A DNA stretch of 64,000 nucleotides from Candidatus Woesearchaeota archaeon. GTDB taxonomy: Archaea > Nanobdellota > Nanobdellia > Woesearchaeales > JAFGLG01. The stretch spans positions 1-64,000 of the forward strand of contig JAFGLG010000005.1 in NCBI GenBank assembly GCA_016928155.1. Reading direction: 5' to 3'. Every line of letters begins with the position of its first letter. Position 1 is the stretch's first letter. Positions 16,471-24,913 of this stretch are shown here, piece by piece. Position numbers and translations under genes: made by a program. The notes beneath the pieces were generated by a model. The model had not been told where the DNA came from. It saw only the letters and a program-made list of their open reading frames with translations, and did not search any database.

Positions 16471-18012
16471 TTAATAAGTTTTCGCTTTCTCGAATGAAAT
16501 GGTGAATGTTGTGTACTCTCCAAGCCTTGACTCCAATGAGATTTGACCATTCATACGCTCGATGTTGCTCTTCACAGTAGATAAACCCATTCCATGGATG
16601 CCAGGCTCATCCCTTGTGGTGAATCTTGGCTCAAAAACTCTCTGTTGTATGTCTTCAGGAATACCCGTGCCATAATCCTTGAATTCGAAATAAATCCTGT
16701 CATCGCACTCATATGTCCTGATGTCAATCCTCCTTGAATCAGGTCTTGCAAACTGGAAAGCGTTCTCAAAAAGATTCTTGAGCACAAAATTGAACAGGGC
16801 GGGATTCACCATCGCAACTTGAGATGTTGCATCAGGCAATGGATTGCCTTGTTCGTCAATTACAGAATTCCCTTCCCGGTCATAAAAATGGAACTCAAAT
16901 CCCGCTTTCCTCAGCTTGAAATCATAATATCTTGCCATCTTGATAACAAATGGATTGACATCATAGGAAGCCATCTCATCCCTCTGCTGGGCATAATCTT
17001 CCATCTGATTCAACTGCTGAGCTATCATGCCTGCACCATGCAGGGCAGATTCCAGATCCTGGGGGGGGATTGCTTTCCCTCTTTCCAACCTTCTCTGCAT
17101 CTTCTTCAACCTATCTACAACAACAGTCAGAGGACTTCTCAACTCATGGGCAATGGTCGATGCAAAATCACCATAAGCAGCAGAAGACAACAAAGCAACT
17201 CTCTCATTCTGCAGTTCATCCCTCTGCCTGCCAGTCTCCTCCAAATCAGCGTAGGCTTGTCTTAAAGCTTCATTCCTTCTGTAAAGTTCATTGCCGAAGA
17301 TTGCAAATTTTATTATCCCATCAACCTTACCTGCTATCCTAAGCACTCGTTTCATCTTCTCCTCTGGAGGGGGTAAATGGTAATCAATATCTATCGGAGA
17401 ATCCAGAGATATCATTCCAATAGGTTCTCTGACCCCCTGAACAAATCTGAACAACCCTATATGTAATTGATAGAAATATTCATCAAATGTTAAATTTGGG
17501 TTTTTTGGTTTTATCCCAACTTCAAAAGTATTCTTGGAACGATGGAAAGTGCCTTCTGGCAAGATTCCTTTAGATTCTAATTGTAACATGTATGACTCAT
17601 CATTCAAACAATAGGTATATTCCAAATCTCCAGTAAATAGCCCAACAGGAGGGCCTGGTAATCTGCCTGCTCGAATTTCTTTTAGATCGGCAAACATATT
17701 TTTAACATAGTCTAAATACTCTTGCTCATAATTGACTCCTGTGATCCATTGCAGAAATCTGGTACCCCCAAACAGATCACCCATTTTCCCTGGTGTTATC
17801 AAAGTGTTATTAGGATCCTTTATCAAAGCTATCTCACAACATCTGAATCCTAGAAACTTGCTCATTGAATGTAAAATTGTCTGAAGTGAATCAATTAGAT
17901 AATCCGGACCAATGGAATCAACATCAGATACTTTATCTGCCAGCTCGGTCTCTAGTTGTTCCATTATAGAAGCATAGTCAATAACTTTAGCAGTATCTTG
18001 AAAATCTGACAT
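16471..18012 (-). CDS. Soluble histidine kinase with GAF-like sensor domain
   Basis: 513 aa without membrane segments. Residues about 35-235 form a GAF-like sensory region (SLQTILHSMSKFLGFRCCEIALIK ... PIGMISLDSPIDID). A coiled-coil linker (243-275) leads to the dimerisation domain with phospho-acceptor His289 in STIAHELRSPLTVV. The ATPase domain has the N box KNLFENAFQFA, G1 KDYGTGIPE, F-box VFEPRFTT and G2 GIHGMGLSTVKSNI. All catalytic boxes look intact. The only receiver domain in the window is fused to the dehydrogenase five genes into the same cluster, the natural candidate target. A TATA box (18035-18046) precedes it. Confidence 0.92.
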   Translation of the reverse strand: MSDFQDTAKVIDYASIMEQLETELADKVSDVDSIGPDYLIDSLQTILHSMSKFLGFRCCEIALIKDPNNTLITPGKMGDLFGGTRFLQWITGVNYEQEYLDYVKNMFADLKEIRAGRLPGPPVGLFTGDLEYTYCLNDESYMLQLESKGILPEGTFHRSKNTFEVGIKPKNPNLTFDEYFYQLHIGLFRFVQGVREPIGMISLDSPIDIDYHLPPPEEKMKRVLRIAGKVDGIIKFAIFGNELYRRNEALRQAYADLEETGRQRDELQNERVALLSSAAYGDFASTIAHELRSPLTVVVDRLKKMQRRLERGKAIPPQDLESALHGAGMIAQQLNQMEDYAQQRDEMASYDVNPFVIKMARYYDFKLRKAGFEFHFYDREGNSVIDEQGNPLPDATSQVAMVNPALFNFVLKNLFENAFQFARPDSRRIDIRTYECDDRIYFEFKDYGTGIPEDIQQRVFEPRFTTRDEPGIHGMGLSTVKSNIERMNGQISLESRLGEYTTFTISFEKAKTY

Positions 18013-18034
18013 ACAGAATGATGAAAATTTAAAG

Positions 18035-18046
18035 ATTTATAAAATT
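18035..18046 (-). promoter_or_regulatory. TATA box of the histidine kinase gene
   Basis: The minus-strand AT core AATTTTATAAAT lies 23-34 nt before the ATG at 18012, giving a leaderless or nearly leaderless transcript at the head of the sensory cluster. Confidence 0.6.
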
Positions 18047-18085
18047 ATTTATTACTACAAAGAAATAAATTGGACATATTAACTC

Positions 18086-18190
18086 TTATCTTGCTTTAAG
18101 ACCTAAACCTAGAGTACCTATCCTCTTCTTCTTGCCCTTTGCAGGGGCTTTCTTCTTTGTTTTTGCCATACCACATCCTCCGCATACCAT
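18086..18190 (-). CDS. 34-residue basic peptide with CxxC motif
   Basis: Frame MVCGGCGMAKTKKK, then APAKGKKKRIGTLGLGLKAR. A CGGC pair at residues 3-6 could bind zinc or be redox-active, and half of the remaining residues are Lys, Arg or Gly, suggesting nucleic-acid or ribosome binding. The ATG is preceded by GAGGTG at a 5-6 nt spacing and by a leader with a strong stem-loop and a TATA box (AAATATATATAGG near 18288-18300, minus strand). An internal Met (MAKTKK) behind GGAGG could be a second start. I do not recognise a family. Confidence 0.62.
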   Translation of the reverse strand: MVCGGCGMAKTKKKAPAKGKKKRIGTLGLGLKAR

Positions 18191-18205
18191 ATTTGCACCT
18201 CTTGC

Positions 18206-18260
18206 CTTAACAAGAAAAAAAGGCCAGCAAAGCTGGCCAGTACTGTGATTTCTTGTTAAG
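18206..18260 (-). promoter_or_regulatory. Leader stem-loop before the CxxC peptide
   Basis: A 12-bp perfect outer stem, CTTAACAAGAAA (18206-18217)/TTTCTTGTTAAG (18249-18260), encloses a hairpin GGCCAGC-AAA-GCTGGCC (18222-18238). On the minus strand the inner hairpin is followed by a run of seven T residues, like an intrinsic terminator. That gives two alternative outcomes in the 5' leader: termination after the inner stem, or pairing of the T-run side into the outer stem. This suggests attenuation. Confidence 0.6.
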
Positions 18261-18352
18261 ATAGCCTATTACGCTATATGCAGCTACCCCTATATATATT
18301 TTTCTATACTGGAATAGAGGAGATATAGGAAAAATAAAAACGTAATATTTAT

Positions 18353-18366
18353 ATAACATTTGTTAT
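18353..18366. promoter_or_regulatory. Operator-like dyad of MNT-HEPN cassette 3
   Basis: ATAACA-TT-TGTTAT, a 6-bp-arm inverted repeat, lies 14-27 nt before the ATG of the HTH-MNT gene and overlaps the end of the ATTTATATAA box. A repressor position similar to that in cassette 2. Confidence 0.6.
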
Positions 18367-18379
18367 TATTTTATTACAG

Positions 18380-18913
18380 ATGTTAAAAAAAAGTAACAGA
18401 CAGAAGCTCTTGAACTTATTCTTCACAGATCCTTCTCCACAATACCAATTAAGAGAGATATGCAGAAAAATCAGATTAAGCCCAAAATCTGTCAAGAATT
18501 ATCTAGAAGAATTAAGCAAAGAAGGACTCATAAGGATCACAAAGCACCGAGTGCATGAATATCCTTTGTATCAAGCAAACAGAGATGATCCTTTGTTCAG
18601 ATTATTAAAAAGAAATGAGCTTATCCTTGAAATCAAAGAGACAGGATTGCTGGATCTCCTGAATGACAGATATATGCCAGATGTAATAATCCTGTTCGGA
18701 TCAGCATCAAGAGGAGAGGATACAAATGAAAGTGATATTGATCTCTTCCTCCAATGCAAAGGTGACAAAACAGAATTCAGGTCAGCAGAACACCAACTGA
18801 ACCGGAAAATCAACCTATTCTTCTCAGAAGACTTTAATAAGCTCAGCAGCGAACTCAAGAACAACATAATCAATGGAATAAAATTGAGAGGATATCTGAA
18901 AATATGGGGATAA
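18380..18913 (+). CDS. Winged-helix MNT nucleotidyltransferase, cassette 3
   Basis: 177 aa. Residues 1-70 are a winged helix (NLFFTDPSPQYQLREICRKI, SPKSVKNYLEELSKEGLI). The nucleotidyltransferase motif ILFGSASRGEDTNESDIDLF near residues 104-123 carries the catalytic Gly-Ser and the DxD pair. It has the same architecture as cassette 2 but in the opposite order (MNT first there as well, yet with no close sequence likeness). It overlaps the HEPN start by 10 nt and has its own TATA box and dyad. Likely an autoregulating antitoxin partner. Confidence 0.88.
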   Translation: MLKKSNRQKLLNLFFTDPSPQYQLREICRKIRLSPKSVKNYLEELSKEGLIRITKHRVHEYPLYQANRDDPLFRLLKRNELILEIKETGLLDLLNDRYMPDVIILFGSASRGEDTNESDIDLFLQCKGDKTEFRSAEHQLNRKINLFFSEDFNKLSSELKNNIINGIKLRGYLKIWG

Positions 18914-19305
18914 TCAGCATAACACCAGACAAAGAGAGATGCAGATCAATAATGAGAATGGCAGAGACAAGCCTGAACATGATAAATGAAATTGATCACC
19001 TAAAATATCCCTCCAATGTGATAAAAGAATATTATGAGATCATCAGAGAGCTCTTGAGTGTAATCATGCTGCTTGAGGGCAAGAAAGCAGTAGGTGAAGA
19101 GGCCCATAAGAGACTGATAGAACACATAAGATCAATGAACATATTCCCTGAGAATGAGATCCAGATGATTGATGATCTGAGAATCCTGAGGAATCGCATT
19201 GCATATGAGGGATTCTTCATAAGACCAGATTATCTGGAAAGAAATCATCCAATGATAAAACAAATAATCAACAGACAAAATGAGATTATACAGAAGCAGA
19301 TATAG
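18904..19305 (+). CDS. HEPN-domain protein, cassette 3
   Basis: 133 aa, all helical. The C-terminal motif DDLRILRNRIAYEGFF (about 98-113) corresponds to the catalytic HEPN segment RNxxxH, but here the histidine position is Tyr (RNRIAYEG). This is common in archaeal HEPN proteins and may weaken or alter RNase activity. Helix EYYEIIRELLSVIMLLEGKKA is typical of the family. Translationally coupled to the MNT gene. Confidence 0.82.
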   Translation: MGIISITPDKERCRSIMRMAETSLNMINEIDHLKYPSNVIKEYYEIIRELLSVIMLLEGKKAVGEEAHKRLIEHIRSMNIFPENEIQMIDDLRILRNRIAYEGFFIRPDYLERNHPMIKQIINRQNEIIQKQI

Positions 19306-19355
19306 CAAATATTTATAAATAAAACAACGAGAAACCAATCAAAAGAGGTCTAGGA

Positions 19356-20558
19356 ATGCAGAAACATCAGAAGAATCTAAAATTATTATATTATATTGAG
19401 GCATTTTTCTCATTCTCCGGCAGCCTGATTGCAGACATGATAACATATTATGCAGAATCCATAGGCATATTCAGGGGCCTTATCGGCATGATATCCGGGT
19501 TCATAGAGCTGGTGTCATACACATCAGAGGTCATAGCCGGATACCTGTCAGACAAGTTCCAGCAGAGAAAGATATTCCTGATCCTCAGCGTGACAGCATG
19601 GACACTCATGTGGATACCTATAATACAGACAACAAACCACATGCTGTTCCTCGGTCTGGTCCTGGTGCAGGCATTCCTTGGGGGATCGATAGTGCCTGTC
19701 TTCGATGCTCTGACATTCTCGAACTCAAACCCGAAGAACAGGGTGCATGTGATAACAAACCTTGATTTCATAAACCAGCTGTTCGGATTCTTCGGCACCC
19801 TGGTCGCAGCAGGGCTCGCATTCTATTACAAGGATGTGCTCCTCACAAATATTGAGATAACAAGGAACCTTTTCATACTTGCGGCATGCATACAATTCAT
19901 AAGCCTGGCATTCATAGTGCGGATAAAAGAAAGCCCTGTAAAGAGCAATTCAAAGAACCTCTTCAGGGAAGCGAATTTCATAAACAAGTACTTCTTCCAG
20001 AAGAACAAGAGGCTCAGGACATTCCTGCTGGTCAATCTCTTATGGGCATTCGCGACAGGAATACCTTTAGGATTCATGTCAATATACATAATAAACGAGA
20101 TGGGCGCTTCCATGTTCTTCTTCTTCATGACAAATGCAGTCATGGTCATCAGCATGCTCGCCTCAATCAAGAGCTGGGAGGCATTTGCAGAGAAGTTCGG
20201 AGGAAAGGTGACATTATTCTTCTCAGCGCTCCTTACAACAATAGCGATCGCAGGCTACCTTTTCCATTACGAAATGATTATATTCGCAAACATAATACTG
20301 GGAATAGGCTGGGCAGGGTTCAACATGACAGCATCAGTCCTGTTCATGAATTATCTCCCAAAGGATGACACTGCCGGATTTGTGGGGATGTTCGACCTCT
20401 ATATGGGAGTGGTCTTCTTCATAGCTCCTATAATAGGAGGCATACTCGCAAGCCAGTATGATATAAGGATGATAATAATAGTATCACTCATACTTAGGAT
20501 ATGCGTCGTGCCATTATTCTCATTCATACAGGAAGAATACAAGGAAGTAATCACATGA
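19356..20558 (+). CDS. Major facilitator superfamily transporter
   Basis: 400 aa with about 11-12 hydrophobic helices. Helix 1 is LLYYIEAFFSFSGSLIADMI. The first cytoplasmic loop has GYLSDKFQQRKIFLIL, the MFS motif-A pattern (GxLaDrxGrr). A further loop, KFGGKVTLFFSALL, is in the second half. The substrate cannot be inferred. It ends in an ATGA overlap with tldD, so it shares an operon with the TldD/TldE protease, but a functional link is unproven. TATA (ATTTATAAATAAA near 19312-19322) and GAGGT precede it. Confidence 0.88.
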   Translation: MQKHQKNLKLLYYIEAFFSFSGSLIADMITYYAESIGIFRGLIGMISGFIELVSYTSEVIAGYLSDKFQQRKIFLILSVTAWTLMWIPIIQTTNHMLFLGLVLVQAFLGGSIVPVFDALTFSNSNPKNRVHVITNLDFINQLFGFFGTLVAAGLAFYYKDVLLTNIEITRNLFILAACIQFISLAFIVRIKESPVKSNSKNLFREANFINKYFFQKNKRLRTFLLVNLLWAFATGIPLGFMSIYIINEMGASMFFFFMTNAVMVISMLASIKSWEAFAEKFGGKVTLFFSALLTTIAIAGYLFHYEMIIFANIILGIGWAGFNMTASVLFMNYLPKDDTAGFVGMFDLYMGVVFFIAPIIGGILASQYDIRMIIIVSLILRICVVPLFSFIQEEYKEVIT

Positions 20559-21889
20559 ACCAGGCAATATCATACCTCAGGAAACAGAATCTCAAGTTCT
20601 GGGACATAAGGATAGAGGAATCGCATGCATCAAGCCTGTCTGTGAGAAACAAGGAAGTGCAGGACATAGGCTATTCCAACAACAAGAGCTACTCGATAAG
20701 GGTCCTGCATAAGAACGCGTTCGGCTTCATCAATTCAGACAACTTCAGCCAGATGCTGGAGAGTGCCAGGAAAGCTGTCAGGATATCAAAAATCCTCGAG
20801 AAGCACACAAAAGACAAGATAGAGATAGCGCCCTACAAAAGGATCATGGAGAACAAGTCAATGCGGCTGGTCGACTTCAACATTGAGCAGGCAAGGAAGC
20901 TCCTCATCGATGCCACAGACAGGAAGAGATGCAACAATCACATCAAGGATATCGGAGCAAGCTTCAGCCAGCAGGATCTCGAGAAGACCTACTACAATTC
21001 TGAAGGATCCGAGATAATCCAGAACCACCAATATTCAGAGGGGGTCATAACAGCAACAGCCCGACGAGGCAATGCCACTGAATCATATTCAAACGCGTTC
21101 CCGAACTTCAGGTATCTTGACATAGTCACACAGAGGGCCTGCAAGCATGCAGTTGAGATGCTGGATGCAGTTGAACTGAAGACAGGCCACTACGATGTGC
21201 TTCTAGACAATGAGCTCACAGGGGTATTTGTACATGAAGCACTGGGGCACTGCCTTGAGGCAGACAATATAATCAGCAGATCAAGCGTCCTCTGGGACAA
21301 GAAAGGCAAGAAGATAGCGTCAGACAAGGTCACAGTCATAGATGACCCTGAACAGCAGGGATACGGGTTCTATTATTTCGACGACGAGGGCATACCAGGC
21401 AAGAAGACCACACTCATAGAGAATGGATTGCTGAAAGGATTCATGCACTCGAGGGAGACAGCAGCAGCGATGGGAGCAAAGCCAACAGGCAACGGCAGAT
21501 GCCAGGACATAAGCACAAGGCCCATTGTCAGGATGTCAAACACATACATCAAGAAAGGAGGCAATACATTCGACCAGCTCCTGGAAAAGCTCAAGAACGG
21601 GCTGTATCTCAAGGGAGAGAACTCCGGAGAAGTGGACAGCACCACAGGCGAGTTCGAATTCTCGGTCAAGGCAGCATATGAGATAAAGAACTACACTGTG
21701 GCAAGACTTTTCAAGAATGTCACATTGGTCGGGAACCTGCTCGACATAATGAAGAATGTGAGCGCTGTGGGCAACAAGTATGACATCCCTAAGCCCAGCT
21801 ACTGCGAGAAGGACGGACAGCAGGTTCCTGTGAACGGATTCAACCCGCAGATACTCATAAAAGATGCGCTGGTGGTGGGCAATGACTGA
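20555..21889 (+). CDS. tldD: TldD metalloprotease subunit
   Basis: Catalytic subunit of the TldD/TldE heterodimer, which degrades unfolded or leader peptides in the cytoplasm and matures some peptide natural products. The zinc motif HEALGH is at residues 227-232 in VFVHEALGHCLEADNI; a downstream Cys-rich closing segment (PSYCEKDGQQVPV) and GRCQDISTRPIVRMSNTYI are family features. It is 444 aa, close to the usual length. The ATG at 20555 is chosen because it overlaps the MFS stop as ATGA; a longer frame would overlap the MFS gene deeply. Confidence 0.93.
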   Translation: MNQAISYLRKQNLKFWDIRIEESHASSLSVRNKEVQDIGYSNNKSYSIRVLHKNAFGFINSDNFSQMLESARKAVRISKILEKHTKDKIEIAPYKRIMENKSMRLVDFNIEQARKLLIDATDRKRCNNHIKDIGASFSQQDLEKTYYNSEGSEIIQNHQYSEGVITATARRGNATESYSNAFPNFRYLDIVTQRACKHAVEMLDAVELKTGHYDVLLDNELTGVFVHEALGHCLEADNIISRSSVLWDKKGKKIASDKVTVIDDPEQQGYGFYYFDDEGIPGKKTTLIENGLLKGFMHSRETAAAMGAKPTGNGRCQDISTRPIVRMSNTYIKKGGNTFDQLLEKLKNGLYLKGENSGEVDSTTGEFEFSVKAAYEIKNYTVARLFKNVTLVGNLLDIMKNVSAVGNKYDIPKPSYCEKDGQQVPVNGFNPQILIKDALVVGND

Positions 21890-23120
21890 GATATATGAGA
21901 AGGCGCAGAACCTGCTGGACTATGCAAGGAAGCATGCAGACGAAGCCCAGGTGAATGCGATACACCAGAAAGAGAAGGTCATGCTGATACAGAACAACAA
22001 GGTCGAGCTCATAGAATACGGGGAAAGGAAGGCTTACTGGCTCAGGATAATCAAGGACAAGAGGATGGGCACAGCAAGCAGCAACAATCCGGACCAGAAC
22101 CTAGCAAAAAGAGCACTGAAGATCGCAAGGACAAGCCCGAAGATGCATCATTATTACGGCCTGCCTCAGAAACAGAGATTCAGGAGGATGAAGATATTCG
22201 ACAAGAGGATGCCTCTGATCGACTTCGAGCAACTCTCACAGACAGGCAAGGATGTGCTCAAAGGGCTCAAAGGGCTCAATGTGCTGCTTGTCAAGATCAT
22301 CACAATGGAAGGGGACACCTGCATACTCAATACGAACGGCGTAGACTACACTGAGCTCGAGACAAGCAACTCGATAGGGTCAAGCACATCAAACAAGCTG
22401 AACATCAACCTGTGGAAGACAGCATCAGAAAGGAGACTCATAGACTTCCATGCATACGCGCGGAGCGTGGCAGATGACATGAAGAGGATGAAGAAGCCTG
22501 AGCCTCTCAAGAATGCAGTCGATGACATAGTATTCGCGCCAGTCCCGTTCTCAGAGATAATGGACGGGGCATTCATGGGGAACCTTGACCTGTCATCGAC
22601 AAACTCAAGATTCAGGACAGGGTATGATTTCGGCTGCGACATGAGCATAACAGACAAGGGCCATATGGATTACGGCATAATGACAAGCAGCTTCGATGAC
22701 GACGGCGTGCCTACAAGCGACACGCAGCTCATAAAGAACGGGATAATCAATGAGAAGATCAGCGACTACCAGACAGCAAAGAGATTCAGGAAAAGGCCCA
22801 CAGGAAATGCAGGAGGATTCTCGAATGTGGTTGTATCAGGGAAGAACAGCATCAGAGACATCGACAAGGGTGTCCTTGTGACAGCAGTCCTGGGAGAAGA
22901 CAACTCAAATGCGCTCACAACAGAATTCAGCGTAGAGGTCGACAGGGGATTCATGATCGAGAATGGGCAGATAACAAGGCCTGTGAATGAGTTCATGATA
23001 TCAGGGAGGTTCACAGACCTCATGAAGAGTATAGCAGGGTATGGGAAAGACGTTACAAATGTCCATGGGTTCTACCTGCCGTCAGTGCATGTGCACGGGC
23101 TTAAGACAAAACTTTTCTGA
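21882..23120 (+). CDS. pmbA: TldE/PmbA, non-catalytic partner of TldD
   Basis: 412 aa TldE/PmbA-type subunit. It shares the fold of TldD but lacks HExxxH, as expected. Features: the N-terminal repeat of the TldD domain (AQVNAIHQKEKVMLIQNNK), the region DIVFAPVPFSEIMDGAFMGNLDLSSTNSR, and GNAGGFSNVVVSGKNS near residue 310, followed by the terminal MISGRFTDLMKSIAGYGKD. Start ATG 21882 overlaps the tldD stop by 8 nt, so 1:1 synthesis is likely. Confidence 0.92.
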   Translation: MTEIYEKAQNLLDYARKHADEAQVNAIHQKEKVMLIQNNKVELIEYGERKAYWLRIIKDKRMGTASSNNPDQNLAKRALKIARTSPKMHHYYGLPQKQRFRRMKIFDKRMPLIDFEQLSQTGKDVLKGLKGLNVLLVKIITMEGDTCILNTNGVDYTELETSNSIGSSTSNKLNINLWKTASERRLIDFHAYARSVADDMKRMKKPEPLKNAVDDIVFAPVPFSEIMDGAFMGNLDLSSTNSRFRTGYDFGCDMSITDKGHMDYGIMTSSFDDDGVPTSDTQLIKNGIINEKISDYQTAKRFRKRPTGNAGGFSNVVVSGKNSIRDIDKGVLVTAVLGEDNSNALTTEFSVEVDRGFMIENGQITRPVNEFMISGRFTDLMKSIAGYGKDVTNVHGFYLPSVHVHGLKTKLF

Positions 23121-23155
23121 GAAAAATTAATAAATCATGGAAACATACTATTCTT

Positions 23156-23662
23156 ATGGTAAAAATATCAAGCATCAGGTTCAGGAAGCTGAAGATGCCA
23201 GAGATTGAGAAGATAAAGCCTCTCTGGCAGGGACTGATGGATGATAACTTCGATAAAGTCGCAAAGAGGAATCCTAATCTCAAAGAAGAAAGGAAGATGA
23301 TCAAGAATCCCTGGAGGGATGTGAAGAAATATTATTCTGACAATATAAAGAAAGGGAAAGGAGTCATATTTGTTGCTGAACATAATGATGAAATCATAGC
23401 ACATAATTTCAACCTCATCAAGCTCAACATACCTATCTTCCTGCCAAAAGAGCTAGGATATATCGGAGAGCTCTATGTTGAAAAAGGATATAGAAGCTTA
23501 GGGATAGGAAACAGGTTCAGGAAGATGGCATTTGATTGGTTCAAGAAGAAAGGCATCAAGAGAGCTTCAATACAGGTCATGAGAGATAATCCTATGGCAC
23601 ATAAGTTATATAAGAGATGGGGCTTCCATGATTTCAAGATAGAGATGCGAAAAAATCTTTAA
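23156..23662 (+). CDS. GNAT-family N-acetyltransferase
   Basis: 168 aa GCN5-related acetyltransferase using acetyl-CoA. Motif A is readable as ELYVEKGYRSLGIGNRFRKMAFDWF (about 107-131) with the acetyl-CoA loop GYRSLGIG, and motif B as SIQVMRDNPMAHKLYKRWGF. The N-terminal half is basic and helical. Substrate unknown; the resemblance to ribosomal-protein or small-molecule acetyltransferases is general. A TATA-like AAAATTAATAAATC lies about 25-30 nt upstream. Confidence 0.87.
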   Translation: MVKISSIRFRKLKMPEIEKIKPLWQGLMDDNFDKVAKRNPNLKEERKMIKNPWRDVKKYYSDNIKKGKGVIFVAEHNDEIIAHNFNLIKLNIPIFLPKELGYIGELYVEKGYRSLGIGNRFRKMAFDWFKKKGIKRASIQVMRDNPMAHKLYKRWGFHDFKIEMRKNL

Positions 23663-23810
23663 TATGTTTTAAATAAATTGTGATATATTCTTAAAATGTT
23701 GTAAATTTTGCTTAACTTAAATGATGATAATTGGTAAGATGTTGAATATGTATAATTTGTATAATTCTGTATACTGAAGTTTTTTATAATCCAAAATACT
23801 CCCTTGCCCC

Positions 23811-24851
23811 ATGCAGATGTTTGATTTTTACAAGCGGATAATCGAAGAGGAACTGAAGCAGGCAATACCCAAAGAGATGACATTCAACTATGCAAGAAGC
23901 TTCTCAAATTCCAAGGAATATGAGTATGACTACAAGGCGCTGACAAAAGCAATCCTTGAGCCATTATGGGAATTCCTCAACAGAGGAGGCAAGAGATGGA
24001 GGCCTGTGCTCATGATGCTGGCACATGAGGCGACAGGAGGGAATCCGCTTGAGATAAGAAGGCTCAGCATAATACCTGAACTCATACACAACGGCACGCT
24101 CATAGTGGATGATATCGAGGATGACAGCAAGACAAGGAGAGGAAAAAGGGCATCGCACCTGATATTCGGGAAAGATGTCTCGATAAACATGGCAAACTTC
24201 CTGTATTTCCTGCCGCACAAGATAATCAGCGAGTCAGACCTTACGCCGAGAAAAAAGAAGACACTCAATGACCTGATAAACCAGGAGATGTCACGACTCC
24301 ACCTGGGACAGGCAATGGACATACACTGGCATAATTCCAAAGAGCACAATGTGGCAGAAGCGCAGTACTTCCAGATGTGCGCATTCAAGACAGGATGCCT
24401 TGCAAGGCTTCCTGTGAAGATGGGTGCAGTCCTGGCAGGAGCAAGCAGGAAAGAGATAAATGCGCTTTCAAGATTCGCAGAGGCTGTGGGGATAGCTTTC
24501 CAGATAAAGGATGACATACTCAACCTCACAGGATCAAAGCACTGGGGCAAGGAAGTCGGGGATGATATACAGGAGAACAAGAAAAGCCTCATCATGATAC
24601 ACTTCATGAAAAGCTCAAGCCAGAAAGACAGGAACAGGATGATATCCTATCTTGGGAAGAAGCCAAGCAAGAGTGACATGGCAGCCATACTCTCGCTCCT
24701 CAACAAATATGGCTCAATCGAGTATTCCATGAAAAAAGCAGAGGACATGATAAGCAGAGCCCAGAGAGAGCTATACACATCGCTCCCTGACACAAGAGCA
24801 AAGAATGACCTGCTGATGATGTCAGGCTATCTCATAACAAGAAAATTCTGA
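23811..24851 (+). CDS. Polyprenyl (geranylgeranyl-type) diphosphate synthase
   Basis: 346 aa trans-prenyltransferase making the C20-C25 chain for archaeal ether lipids. The first Asp-rich motif is VDDIEDDSKTRRGKRASH (DDxxD plus Arg), and the second is FQIKDDILNLTGS, where the last Asp of DDxxD is Asn. NRGGKRWRPVLMM is the isopentenyl-diphosphate site. Chain length cannot be fixed from sequence alone. The TATA box TTTTTATAATCC near 23780-23791 fits the start at 23811; the internal ATG at 23817 is an alternative. A 149-nt AT-rich gap precedes it. Confidence 0.9.
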   Translation: MQMFDFYKRIIEEELKQAIPKEMTFNYARSFSNSKEYEYDYKALTKAILEPLWEFLNRGGKRWRPVLMMLAHEATGGNPLEIRRLSIIPELIHNGTLIVDDIEDDSKTRRGKRASHLIFGKDVSINMANFLYFLPHKIISESDLTPRKKKTLNDLINQEMSRLHLGQAMDIHWHNSKEHNVAEAQYFQMCAFKTGCLARLPVKMGAVLAGASRKEINALSRFAEAVGIAFQIKDDILNLTGSKHWGKEVGDDIQENKKSLIMIHFMKSSSQKDRNRMISYLGKKPSKSDMAAILSLLNKYGSIEYSMKKAEDMISRAQRELYTSLPDTRAKNDLLMMSGYLITRKF

Positions 24852-24913
24852 ATCTGACACCAGCACCGTCACGCACCGTCACCTTTATTAATATACAGTT
24901 TACATCAGCAGGA

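Noticed and set aside
9774-18012. A bioluminescence (lux) operon
   Set aside because: LuxA/LuxB luciferase and LuxD are missing; only the acid-reduction branch is similar.
23930-24607. 225-codon frame antisense to the prenyl synthase
   Set aside because: The plus strand carries an intact, motif-complete enzyme; the antisense frame has no recognisable feature.
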